DNA of 14,352 bases from Candidatus Faecousia faecipullorum (GCA_018710805.1 DVJG01000205.1:1-14352), one strand, 5' to 3'. Numbered from the stretch's first letter, positions 1 to 6,109 are shown. Program-made: numbers and translations. Notes: generated from the sequence alone by a model not told the origin.

Positions 1-27
1 TTAACAAAGACTTTGGAGAAAATTCCC

Positions 28-55
28 TTGCCACTTGGAGAATGTATGCTATAAT
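28..55 (+). promoter_or_regulatory. Sigma-A promoter of the ROK-family gene
   Basis: TTGCCA at 28-33 and TATAAT at 50-55 are separated by 16 bp, close to the vegetative consensus. An AGGAGG ribosome site follows at 76-81, so the predicted 5' leader is only about 28 nt. The first seven bases of the window (TTAACAA) look like half of a Rex-type site, but the other half would lie outside the window. Confidence 0.75.
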
Positions 56-89
56 AGAGATATCCAACCGAAAATAGGAGGAATCATTC

Positions 90-1469
90 ATGCGTTATCT
101 TGGCATTGCCTACGATATGAAACACACCCCCAAGCTGGACCCGGAGTTCATCCCCTTCGGCGTCTGGCGCTCCGCCTACCTGAAGGATGCAAAAAAGCCC
201 ATTGCCATCGCCATTGAGCGGGACAAGGGCCACGTATCTGTCCACCACACCTTCATCCACGGCACGGAAGATATGGCCGAGGCCGATTATCGGTATGTAG
301 AACGCTACGTCAAGTTCCTGCTCTGGTCCACCGGCGGCTTCCGGGTGTCCATCTGCGGCTGCTCCGAGCTGACGAAGCGGCTCCAGAAGGCCTACACCCC
401 CGAAGGTGAGCGGCACTTTGACTTTACCTTTGTGAACCAGCTCTACGAGCGGGACCTGGAAATCCTGGACCTGCCTCTGGAAAGCTGCCCCGCCGCCAAT
501 GAAGAGGCGGAGCCCATGGGCGGCAACATGGACGGCTGCCGCATCGGCTTCGACGCAGGCGGCTCCGACCGGAAGGTCTCCGCTGTGGTGGACGGTGAAT
601 GCGTCTACTCCGAGGAAGTGGTCTGGTATCCCAAGCTCCATGAGGACCCCGAGTACCACTTTAACGGCATCGTAGAGGCCATGAAGACCGCCGCATCCAA
701 AATGCCCCGGGTGGACGGCATCGGCGTATCCTCCGCGGGCGTCTTTGTAGGCAACGCTCCCATGGTGGCCTCTCTGTTCATCAAGGTCCCCCGCTCCAAC
801 TGGGACAAGGTCAAGACCATCTATGACCGGGCTGCTGCCGAAATCGGTGACGTGCCCATTGTGGTTGCCAACGACGGCGACGTGTCCGCACTGGCTGGCG
901 CCATGGGCCTGGGTGTGGGCAACATCATGGGCATCGCCATGGGTACCTCCGAAGCCGTGGGCTACGTGGACAAGGACCAGAACGTCCTGGGCTGGATCAA
1001 CGAGCTGGCCTTCGCGCCTGTGGACCTGAACGAAAAGGCCATGGAGGATGAGTGGTCCGGCGACATCGGCGTGGGCTGCAAGTACTTCTCCCAGGACGCC
1101 GTTATCAAGCTGGCCCCTGCGGCTGGCATCGAGCTGGACGAGAGCCTGTCTCCTGCCCAGAAGCTGAAGGTGGTCCAGGGCCTCATGGAGCAGGGCGACG
1201 AGAGAGCCGCTGCCATCTTCGAGACCATCGGCGCCTACCTCGCCTACACCGTGGTGCTCTACTCCCAGCTCTACAACATCGAGCACATGATGATGATGGG
1301 CCGCGTCATGTCCGGCAAGGGCGGCGACACCATCCTGCGGGTGTGCAACGAGATTCTGGCTGACGAGTACCCCGAACTTGCCAAAAAGTGCGAAGTCATG
1401 CTCCCCGACGAGAAGACCCGCCGGGTTGGCCAGTCCGTGGCCGCAGCTTCCCTGCCCAAAATCAAATAA
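90..1469 (+). CDS. ROK-family (actin/hexokinase-fold) protein, atypical
   Basis: A 459-residue protein with an ATG start and AGGAGG eight bases upstream. Residues 1 to about 145 are an N-terminal region I do not recognise. From about residue 150 an actin-like ATPase fold begins: a phosphate-1-like segment GFDAGGSDRK at 153-162, IGVSSAGVFVG at 211-221, the segment VANDGDVSALAGAMG at 259-273 where ROK kinases carry their catalytic Asp (here D262), and a phosphate-2-like GIAMGTSEAVG at 281-291. ROK proteins are sugar kinases or sugar-responsive repressors. This one has no DNA-binding helix-turn-helix that I can see, and it lacks the Cys-rich zinc motif (CxCGxxGCxE type) typical of ROK sugar kinases, so the substrate is unknown and kinase activity is not certain. 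It is transcribed alone from its own promoter and ends in a strong terminator. Family placement is secure; function is not. Confidence 0.85.
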   Translation: MRYLGIAYDMKHTPKLDPEFIPFGVWRSAYLKDAKKPIAIAIERDKGHVSVHHTFIHGTEDMAEADYRYVERYVKFLLWSTGGFRVSICGCSELTKRLQKAYTPEGERHFDFTFVNQLYERDLEILDLPLESCPAANEEAEPMGGNMDGCRIGFDAGGSDRKVSAVVDGECVYSEEVVWYPKLHEDPEYHFNGIVEAMKTAASKMPRVDGIGVSSAGVFVGNAPMVASLFIKVPRSNWDKVKTIYDRAAAEIGDVPIVVANDGDVSALAGAMGLGVGNIMGIAMGTSEAVGYVDKDQNVLGWINELAFAPVDLNEKAMEDEWSGDIGVGCKYFSQDAVIKLAPAAGIELDESLSPAQKLKVVQGLMEQGDERAAAIFETIGAYLAYTVVLYSQLYNIEHMMMMGRVMSGKGGDTILRVCNEILADEYPELAKKCEVMLPDEKTRRVGQSVAAASLPKIK

Positions 1470-1478
1470 GAACATAAC

Positions 1479-1510
1479 AAAAAGGCCGCCGATGCTTCGG
1501 CGGCCTTTTT
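1479..1510 (+). terminator. Rho-independent terminator of the ROK-family gene
   Basis: A 14-bp perfect stem (AAAAAGGCCGCCGA with its complement) closes a TGCT loop and ends in TTTTT, nine bases after the stop codon. The A-run on the 5' side also makes it usable from the other strand. It forms the left bracket of repeat copy 1. Confidence 0.9.
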
Positions 1511-1511
1511 C

Positions 1512-1713
1512 AGCTTGTCAAAAAAGCCTCGCAGAGTTTGCCGCCTGGGGCGGCAAATAAAGTCCGATGCGTTTTCTGCCGGGGCGTGTACCTGGCAGAA
1601 AACACTTCTCAGGCTCCAAGTGTGGAATTTGTCCCCCGATGGGGGACAAATTATGCACGCAGGAGACTGCAAAATACCTGTCAAAAAGCCCCGCAGGGGA
1701 TTTTTGACAGCCT
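1512..1713. repeat. Hairpin-rich interspersed repeat, copy 1 (MITE-like)
   Basis: About 202 bp, highly similar to 5273-5473 over its first 150 bases and at its last bases. The ends form an imperfect terminal inverted repeat: AGCTTGTCAAAAA on the left, and AGGCTGTCAAAAA when the right end is read on the other strand. Inside are three strong stem-loops: TTGCCGCC/GGCGGCAA at 1538-1556, GTTTTCTGCC/GGCAGAAAAC at 1571-1603, and a 12-bp AATTTGTCCCCC/GGGGGACAAATT at 1626-1652. There is no credible coding sequence. It sits between two convergent genes, directly after one terminator and directly before a second with the same stem. A non-autonomous mobile element is the likeliest reading; a conserved structured RNA or 3'-end module is the alternative. 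Confidence 0.8.
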
Positions 1714-1716
1714 AAA

Positions 1717-1738
1717 GGCCGCCGAAACATCGGCGGCC
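1717..1738 (-). terminator. Terminator-like hairpin after the VanX-like gene
   Basis: The 9-bp stem GGCCGCCGA/TCGGCGGCC with an AACA loop has exactly the stem of the terminator at 1479-1510. Read on the minus strand the loop is TGTT, against TGCT in the left hairpin, so the two hairpins are near-perfect inverted copies. The U-tract on the minus strand is short (TTT), so termination may be weaker. Confidence 0.6.
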
Positions 1739-1784
1739 TTACTATATGACAGAGAATCGCCTTGAGGGAAAACGGCGGGGTATT

Positions 1785-2489
1785 TCAGGCTTCCGGGCAG
1801 AAAACTTCCTCCACCGGGTAGGTGTCTTCGTCCTGAAAATGCCACCATTCCCCGCTGTAGGGAATGAATCCCGCCTCCAACATGGCCTCTTCCAGCAGGA
1901 GGGCGTTTTGACGCTCCGTTTCTTCACAGTCCCGGTAGTCCCGGTCGGCTTTGGGTGTGAAATCGTCAAATGCCGTGGGCATGAGAAGCTCTGCCCCCTG
2001 GCTGTCCACTAAGGTCACGTCCACGGTGTTTCCCCGGCTGTGGGCGCTGAAGCCCCGGTTGGGGTTCGCCACAAAGTTGGGGTCCGGGCAGACTTCCCAC
2101 AGCCGGAACTGGGCGGCGGTGGGGCGGAAGGCGTCCCAGATTTTCAGGGAAAGGCCCTGGGCCTCCAGGGCCTCCTGGGCCGCCATGAGCTTTTTTACGG
2201 TGCCGTAGCGGAGGTATGCGCCGGAAAAATCGTAGATCACCGCCCCGGTGAAGTTCTCCGCCGTGGAATAGGGGAGGTATTGGGGCACCTGGGGCAGGTA
2301 GTCTGCCACCCGGACAAAATCCGTGTCCTCGGGCTCCGGTGCGGTGGTCTCCGGCGCAGCGGGGGCCGCTGTGGATGGGACGGTTTCTACCTGGGTTTGC
2401 GGAATGGTGGGCTGGCTTTTTACCCTTGCACAGCCCCACAGGGACAGAAGAAGCACTCCGCCCATGAGAATCAGCCATATTTTTTCCAT
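1785..2489 (-). CDS. Putative D-Ala-D-Ala dipeptidase lipoprotein (VanX-like, peptidase M15D)
   Basis: A 234-residue protein. The first 20 residues are a lipoprotein signal: a hydrophobic stretch ending LSLWGC, with Cys20 as the probable lipidation site. A Pro/Thr/Glu-rich linker (about 27-55) leads to the enzyme domain. It carries the VanX hallmarks: DAFRP at 119-123 (catalytic Arg122), SAHSRGNTVDVTL at 148-160 with zinc ligands His150 and Asp157, and GEWWHF at 213-218 with Glu214 and the third zinc ligand His217. Such enzymes hydrolyse D-Ala-D-Ala or related cell-wall dipeptides. An exported, membrane-anchored form points to turnover of wall peptides outside the cell rather than the cytoplasmic role of VanX in vancomycin resistance, and no vanH, vanA or vanRS genes are present. 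It starts 15 bases after the nitroreductase stop, with a GAGGGAG ribosome site, so the two are probably co-transcribed. Confidence 0.85.
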   Translation of the reverse strand: MEKIWLILMGGVLLLSLWGCARVKSQPTIPQTQVETVPSTAAPAAPETTAPEPEDTDFVRVADYLPQVPQYLPYSTAENFTGAVIYDFSGAYLRYGTVKKLMAAQEALEAQGLSLKIWDAFRPTAAQFRLWEVCPDPNFVANPNRGFSAHSRGNTVDVTLVDSQGAELLMPTAFDDFTPKADRDYRDCEETERQNALLLEEAMLEAGFIPYSGEWWHFQDEDTYPVEEVFCPEA

Positions 2490-2504
2490 ATGTCTCCCTC
2501 TTTG

Positions 2505-3176
2505 TTACGGACCCCAGGTGAAGCTGTCTTTTCCGGCACCCAGTTCAAAATGGTATTTCACAATTCCCAGGTCCACTTTGGCGTAGAAACCGCCGGTGGC
2601 TTTGACGGAGACCTGGCTGCCGTTCCGGGTGAAGTAAAATTTCTGCTGATTCACTGCCGTAGGGGCCAGCATGGCGGCCTCCATGCCCCGGCGGAACCAG
2701 TCCGGGTGCTCTCCTGCCTGGCAGAGAGCATCCATGGGCCTGCTTTTGTGAGGGACGCCGGGATGCTCCCCGTAGCCCAGGGCCAGCACACAGACAAGCT
2801 TTTCATCGGGCTCTATCCGGCACTGGGTTTTTACCACGGACTTTCGCATGGTCAGGGCCACCCAGCAGGTGTTCAACCCCAGCATCTGGGCTTTCAGGAC
2901 CAGGCGTTCGCCGTAGTAGCCGGTCCGCTCTTCCAGGTCGTCGGCGGACTTTCCCACAAGGGCAATGTAGTTACGCACACCCCGGAAGCTGCCGTAGTGG
3001 GGCAGCAGGCCGGAAAAGGCCCGGCTTTCGTTGGTGACAAGCTGGATGTGCAGATTGCCCGATAAATTGCAGGCGGCGATTTCGCGGTTCAGTTCCGCAG
3101 CCACCTCTGGGGGGATGGGTTTATCCAGGTAAGCGCGGACACTGTGGCGGCACTGCATGGCGTCAAAGATGGTCAT
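2505..3176 (-). CDS. Nitroreductase-family flavoprotein (TM1586-like)
   Basis: A 223-residue protein beginning MTIFDAMQCRHSVRAY. The RHSVRAY motif at 10-16 is the usual FMN-phosphate site of the nitroreductase fold. GERLVLKAQMLGLNTCWVA (89-107) and LAPTAVNQQ (170-178) match the two-lobed TM1586-type subfamily, in which two half-domains of the nitroreductase fold occur in one chain. These proteins bind FMN and use NAD(P)H; their physiological substrates are mostly unknown, so no specific reaction is assigned. The start is fixed by AAAGGAGG a few bases upstream. It is the first gene of a two-gene minus-strand unit with the VanX-like lipoprotein, a pairing that gives no obvious shared pathway. 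Confidence 0.85.
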   Translation of the reverse strand: MTIFDAMQCRHSVRAYLDKPIPPEVAAELNREIAACNLSGNLHIQLVTNESRAFSGLLPHYGSFRGVRNYIALVGKSADDLEERTGYYGERLVLKAQMLGLNTCWVALTMRKSVVKTQCRIEPDEKLVCVLALGYGEHPGVPHKSRPMDALCQAGEHPDWFRRGMEAAMLAPTAVNQQKFYFTRNGSQVSVKATGGFYAKVDLGIVKYHFELGAGKDSFTWGP

Positions 3177-3197
3177 AGAGATTCCTCCTTTTCAGGA

Positions 3198-3206
3198 ATT
3201 ATATCA
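3198..3206 (-). promoter_or_regulatory. Extended -10 promoter of the nitroreductase unit
   Basis: On the minus strand TGATATAAT gives a perfect TATAAT (3198-3203) with an upstream TG (extended -10). I see no good -35 hexamer at 16-18 bp spacing, which fits an extended -10 promoter. Confidence 0.6.
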
Positions 3207-3257
3207 TACATTTTCAAAAAGAAAAGCCTTGGACAAGGGGAATTTTCCGCAGAAGAC

Positions 3258-3291
3258 AAGAAAAGACCACCCCGCAGGGTGGTCTTTTCTT
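3258..3291 (-). terminator. Terminator of the tRNA transcript (probably bidirectional)
   Basis: A 15-bp perfect stem (arms 3258-3272 and 3277-3291, core GACCACCC/GGGTGGTC) with a 4-nt loop and A-rich/T-rich arm ends. It starts three bases past the encoded CCA of tRNA-Gln. Confidence 0.8.
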
Positions 3292-3293
3292 GT

Positions 3294-3367
3294 TGGCAGA
3301 GGATGAGGGATTCGAACCCCCGCAAACGGAGTCAGAGTCCGGTGTGCTACCGTTACACAAATCCTCT
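3294..3367 (-). tRNA. tRNA-Gln (anticodon CTG)
   Basis: The minus strand folds as a cloverleaf: acceptor AGAGGAT/ATCCTCT, D-arm GTGT/GCAC, anticodon loop CTCTGAC (anticodon CTG, reading CAG), T-loop TTCGAAT, discriminator G and an encoded CCA at 3294-3296. The outermost anticodon-stem pair is mismatched (C/T). It lies 19 bases downstream of tRNA-Val in the same transcript. Confidence 0.93.
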
Positions 3368-3386
3368 ATATGCGGATGTTCCGCTT

Positions 3387-3463
3387 TGGTGGAGACAACA
3401 GGACTCGAACCTGTGACCTCATGCGTGTGAAGCATGCGCTCTAACCAGCTGAGCTATGCCTCC
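3387..3463 (-). tRNA. tRNA-Val (anticodon CAC)
   Basis: The minus strand folds as a cloverleaf: acceptor GGAGGCA/TGTCTCC with one G-T pair, D-arm GCTC/GAGC, anticodon stem CATGC/GCATG around the loop TTCACAC (anticodon CAC, reading GTG), T-arm ACAGG/CCTGT with TTCGAGT loop, discriminator A and an encoded CCA at 3387-3389. It is the first tRNA of the pair. Confidence 0.95.
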
Positions 3464-3480
3464 ATGTCGGAGCAGGGATT

Positions 3481-3508
3481 ATTATACCACAATTTTCCCG
3501 AATGTCAA
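3481..3508 (-). promoter_or_regulatory. Strong sigma-A promoter of the tRNA-Val/tRNA-Gln unit
   Basis: On the minus strand a perfect TTGACA (3503-3508) and a perfect TATAAT (3481-3486) are 16 bp apart, as expected for a stable-RNA promoter. It diverges from the sfsA promoter, the two -35 boxes being 23 bp apart. Confidence 0.9.
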
Positions 3509-3531
3509 CCTTCTTTTCAAAAAATTTTTCC

Positions 3532-3559
3532 TTGCTTTCTGAAAAATTTCTGCTATGCT
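3532..3559 (+). promoter_or_regulatory. Sigma-A promoter of the sfsA operon
   Basis: TTGCTT at 3532-3537 and TATGCT at 3554-3559, 16 bp apart. The predicted start of transcription is about 17 bases before the TTG start codon of sfsA. Confidence 0.6.
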
Positions 3560-3582
3560 GAAATGAGAAAGGGTGACAGAAT

Positions 3583-4260
3583 TTGCGCTATGACAATATG
3601 GTCCCTGGCGTGTTTTTCGCGCGGCCAAACCGCTTCATTGCCCAGGTGGAAATCGGGGGAACGGTGGAGACGGTCCATGTGAAAAACACGGGCCGCTGCC
3701 GGGAACTGCTGATTCCGGGCACAAAGGTTTGGTGCCGTTTTTGCGACGACCCCAAACGAAAAACAAAATATGACCTCATCGCCGTCTGGAAGGGCACCCG
3801 GCTCATCAATATGGATTCTCAGGCCCCCAACGCGGCGGCCAGGGAGTGGCTGGCTTCCGGAGGCCTTGGAAAAATCGAAAACCTGAAAGCCGAGACGGTC
3901 CACGGGGATTCCCGCTTTGATTTTTCCTTTACAAAGGACGGAAAACCCTGCTTTCTGGAAGTCAAAGGCGTGACTCTGGAAACGGACGGCGTCTGCGCCT
4001 TCCCCGACGCGCCCACGGAGCGAGGGGCCAAGCACCTGCGAGGGCTCAAACAGGCGGCCCGGGAGGGCTTCGGCGCCTATGTGCTCTTCGTCATTCAGAT
4101 GGCGGATGTCAAATATCTTAGGCCCAACGACGCCACAGACCCGGCCTTCGGCGCGGCCCTTCGGGAGGCGGCGGCTGAGGGCGTCCAGGTCCTGGCGGTG
4201 GACTGCTTGGTGACGGAGCGGGAAATGCGGATTCAAAATGCTGCGGCTGTGCGGCTGTAA
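3583..4260 (+). CDS. sfsA: SfsA, DNA/RNA nuclease-fold protein
   Basis: A 225-residue protein matching the SfsA family along its length. An N-terminal OB-like domain (about 8-80) contains HVKNTGRCREL at 32-42. The C-terminal domain has the PD-(D/E)xK nuclease-like core SRFDF (110-114), FLEVKGVTL (124-132, Glu126 and Lys128) and the family signature FPDAPTERGAKHL (140-152). SfsA was named for stimulation of sugar fermentation in E. coli and has the fold and residues of a nuclease; its role in the cell is unsettled. I chose the TTG start at 3583 because AAAGGG lies nine bases before it, whereas the in-frame ATG at 3598 is too far from any ribosome site. First gene of a three-gene operon. Confidence 0.93.
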   Translation: MRYDNMVPGVFFARPNRFIAQVEIGGTVETVHVKNTGRCRELLIPGTKVWCRFCDDPKRKTKYDLIAVWKGTRLINMDSQAPNAAAREWLASGGLGKIENLKAETVHGDSRFDFSFTKDGKPCFLEVKGVTLETDGVCAFPDAPTERGAKHLRGLKQAAREGFGAYVLFVIQMADVKYLRPNDATDPAFGAALREAAAEGVQVLAVDCLVTEREMRIQNAAAVRL

Positions 4261-4273
4261 AGGAGAAATCAGA

Positions 4274-4747
4274 ATGGATCACAGGGAACTTGCGGGAGAG
4301 CTGTTTGTAAACGGGTGCAACTGCGCCCAGGCGGTGGTGGTGGCTTTCTGCGACGACATGGGACTGAGCCGGGAATTTGCGGCCAAAATGGCCTCGTCCT
4401 TCGGCGGCGGCATGGGCCGTATGCGGGAGGTCTGCGGCGCCGTCAGCGGTATGCTTATGGTTGCGGGACTGCTCTACGGCTATGATGAGCCGGGAGAGAA
4501 GGACTGCCGGAAAAAGGAGCACTACGCCCTGGTCCAGGAGCTGGCGGGGAAGTTCCGGGAGGAAGCGGGAAGCATCGTCTGCCGGGAAATTCTGAAAAAT
4601 CCCCCTTCGGACCCCAACCCAACGCCCAGAACCGCGGAATTTTACAAAACCCGGCCCTGCGCCCGGATGGTTATGCTGGCCGCCGGCATTCTGGATGCGT
4701 ATATGGAAACCCACCCGGTAAATCCCCATGTGCAGGCTCATTTATAA
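4274..4747 (+). CDS. C_GCAxxG_C_C family protein (probable metal- or redox-binding)
   Basis: A 157-residue protein with the signature of the C_GCAxxG_C_C family: NCAQAV (Cys17), SSFGGGMGRMREVCGAVSG (41-59, with Cys54 in the CGA core), then Cys78, Cys103 in VCREI and Cys129 in RPCARMV. These conserved cysteines suggest a bound metal or redox centre; the function of the family is not established. An in-frame ATG exists at 4238 inside sfsA, but the start at 4274 is preferred because AGGAG stands eight bases before it. It begins 13 bases after the sfsA stop and overlaps the next gene by 20 bases, so it is the middle gene of an operon. Confidence 0.85.
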   Translation: MDHRELAGELFVNGCNCAQAVVVAFCDDMGLSREFAAKMASSFGGGMGRMREVCGAVSGMLMVAGLLYGYDEPGEKDCRKKEHYALVQELAGKFREEAGSIVCREILKNPPSDPNPTPRTAEFYKTRPCARMVMLAAGILDAYMETHPVNPHVQAHL

Positions 4748-5219
4748 TCAGCGGGATGCGGACCGGCGCTACGGCCTCCGGTCCTCGGCGGCCACAGGCT
4801 GCGGCTGGGTGGCGACCTACAACGCCCTGTTGCTTCTTGGCAGGGACACGGACCTGGAGGCCCTTGTCCGCTATTTTCAGTGGCAGGTTCCCGGCATCAG
4901 CGGCAATTTCGGCACCCCGTTCTTCGGCCCGGCCCTCTGCTTTTCCAAGTGGGGCTTCCCGGTGAAAGCCGTGGCGGACCGAAAAAAGTTCGATGCGGAG
5001 GCGGCGGAGGCGGACGTGTGCATCCTTTTCTACCGCTGGCGGCAGGGACTGCGCCTGGGGGCCCATTTTGTGGCGCTTCACAAAACCGACATGGGCTTTG
5101 TGGGGTATAACACCTTCAAAAATTCCGTGGGGCCGGATTTCTACGGTCCCAGCCTGGATGGGTTTTTGAAACGGCACGGCTACTTTGGCTGCCTGCTGTG
5201 GACCATCAAAGTAAAATAG
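4728..5219 (+). CDS. Small papain-fold-like protein (C39-type peptidase-like), function unknown
   Basis: A 163-residue protein with no signal peptide or membrane segment. Three blocks resemble the Cys-His-Asn/Asp order of papain-like (C39-like) folds: TGCGWVATYNAL at 23-34 with Cys25 at the start of a helix, GAHFVALHKT at 111-120 with His113, and GYNTF at 127-131 with Asn128. The N-terminus (MCRLIYNQRDADRRYG) is short and contains no processing signal. No ABC transporter or bacteriocin precursor lies nearby, so export-linked leader cleavage is not supported. The ATG lies inside the preceding gene (20-bp overlap, different frame) without a clear ribosome site, which suggests translational coupling. 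The fold assignment is inferred from motifs only; it may be catalytically inactive or bind a ligand. Confidence 0.7.
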   Translation: MCRLIYNQRDADRRYGLRSSAATGCGWVATYNALLLLGRDTDLEALVRYFQWQVPGISGNFGTPFFGPALCFSKWGFPVKAVADRKKFDAEAAEADVCILFYRWRQGLRLGAHFVALHKTDMGFVGYNTFKNSVGPDFYGPSLDGFLKRHGYFGCLLWTIKVK

Positions 5220-5243
5220 GAAATGCAGTGAAAAATAGGAATC

Positions 5244-5267
5244 GCGGCCCTGGGAAACTAGGGCCGC
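5244..5267. terminator. Hairpin after the sfsA operon (left bracket of repeat copy 2)
   Basis: Stem GCGGCCCTGG/CTAGGGCCGC with one G-T pair and a GAAA loop, 24 bases after the operon's stop codon. No T-run follows, so termination is uncertain. It differs at a single base from the hairpin core at 5479-5502 on the other side of the repeat. Confidence 0.5.
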
Positions 5268-5272
5268 ACTAC

Positions 5273-5473
5273 AGCTTGTCAAAAAAGCCTCGCAGAGTTT
5301 GCCGCCATGGGCGGCAAAGAAAGTCCAATCCGTTTTCTGCCGGGGCGTGTACCTGGCAGAAAACACTTCTCAGACTGCAAGTGTGGAATTTGTCCCCCAT
5401 CAGGGGACAAATTATGCGCGCAGCAGGCTGCCAAAGTTTGCCCCCAAAGCCCGAAGGGGTTTTTCGACAGCCT
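5273..5473. repeat. Hairpin-rich interspersed repeat, copy 2 (MITE-like)
   Basis: About 201 bp, in the same orientation as copy 1 at 1512-1713. The left end is identical over the first 34 bases and the right end is TTTTTCGACAGCCT. The same three hairpins are kept: TTGCCGCC/GGCGGCAA at 5299-5317, GTTTTCTGCC/GGCAGAAAAC just after it, and AATTTGTCCCC/GGGGACAAATT at 5387-5413. Differences from copy 1 fall mostly in loops (TGG to ATG, CGAT to CATCA) or in the last 50 bases. It lies between convergent genes, as copy 1 does. Confidence 0.8.
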
Positions 5474-5475
5474 CA

Positions 5476-5505
5476 AACGCGGCCCTGGGAAACCAGGGCC
5501 GCGTT
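5476..5505 (-). terminator. Hairpin after the Imm-5-like gene (right bracket of repeat copy 2)
   Basis: A 13-bp perfect stem, AACGCGGCCCTGG with its complement, closed by a GAAA tetraloop, three bases beyond the stop codon of the minus-strand gene. The flanking A/T-rich arms are short, so strength as a terminator is moderate. Confidence 0.6.
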
Positions 5506-5508
5506 CTA

Positions 5509-6006
5509 TCAGCATTCCCATCTCAACTTTGCCGGGTTCGGCTCGTCGGCCACGGCGACTTTTCGCAGGCTTTCCAGCAGCTGCTCCATGGCCGCCCTTC
5601 CAAGCTCGTCGTATTTTTCCTGGGCTGCCTGGATTCCGGCGGTTGCGTAGGCGTAGGCCGCCGCGTGGTAGAAGCAATAGCCCAGGGCGCTGGTGGGGGA
5701 GGATACCACGGTGCAGGCCGAGGCAACGGCACGGGAGGCGGCCTGGGTCACGGGGTGCTTGGATTTTCCCGCCGCCTTTCTGGCCTCTGCCAGCAGGGGA
5801 CGAAATTCCGGCAGGGGCATTCCCGCCAGGGCCCCTTCCAGGGCGGTCCGGAGGCGATTGTCCTGGGTCAGAGGCAGATCGTACTTCATGGCCTCCGTAC
5901 AGGCCCAGGTGATCAGGGTCAAGTGACTTTGAGTCTCCATAAGGGCCATGAGGGCCTTTACCTCCGGGTCGTTGGGGCTTCCCAGGGTTTTTCTCAGCTG
6001 CGGCAT
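5509..6006 (-). CDS. Imm-5-like putative immunity protein
   Basis: A 165-residue, Ala-rich, largely helical cytoplasmic protein with no signal or membrane segment. Its layout, a helical N-terminal part (LTLITWACTEAMKYDL, 29-44), then LLAEARKAAGKSKHPVTQAASRAVASA and a Tyr/Ala-rich helix (YHAAAYAYATAG), resembles the Imm-5-like family named from polymorphic-toxin loci. That family is defined by similarity and context rather than biochemistry. No toxin gene or secretion system is visible beside it, so an immunity role is not supported here beyond family resemblance. It is monocistronic, with its own promoter and a GGAGG ribosome site. The start ATG at 6006 is well placed. Hypothetical helical protein would be the cautious alternative. 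Confidence 0.6.
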   Translation of the reverse strand: MPQLRKTLGSPNDPEVKALMALMETQSHLTLITWACTEAMKYDLPLTQDNRLRTALEGALAGMPLPEFRPLLAEARKAAGKSKHPVTQAASRAVASACTVVSSPTSALGYCFYHAAAYAYATAGIQAAQEKYDELGRAAMEQLLESLRKVAVADEPNPAKLRWEC

Positions 6007-6029
6007 TTCCTTCGCCTCCTTTTTCTTCT

Positions 6030-6057
6030 ATTATAGCATTCTTTATATAAAAAGCAA
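6030..6057 (-). promoter_or_regulatory. Sigma-A promoter of the Imm-5-like gene
   Basis: On the minus strand TTGCTT (6052-6057) and a perfect TATAAT (6030-6035) are 16 bp apart, followed by AAAAAGGAGG before the start codon. Confidence 0.7.
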
Positions 6058-6109
6058 ATAAAACTTCGGGAGAAACCCGGGTTCTTTGTGCATCATTTTT
6101 TGTTTGGGC

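Noticed and set aside
1..7. Half of a Rex (redox repressor) operator, TTAACAA
   Set aside because: Only a half-site is visible at the window edge; the rest cannot be seen.
84..1475. Long antisense frame opposite the ROK gene, and similar ones opposite mnmG, cooS and acsB
   Set aside because: These are mirror frames of GC-rich genes: no ribosome sites, and His/Gly/Val-rich compositions typical of shadows.
1512..5473. CRISPR array or insertion sequence with transposase
   Set aside because: Only two long repeat copies almost 4 kb apart, no short regular repeats, no cas genes and no transposase frame in either copy.
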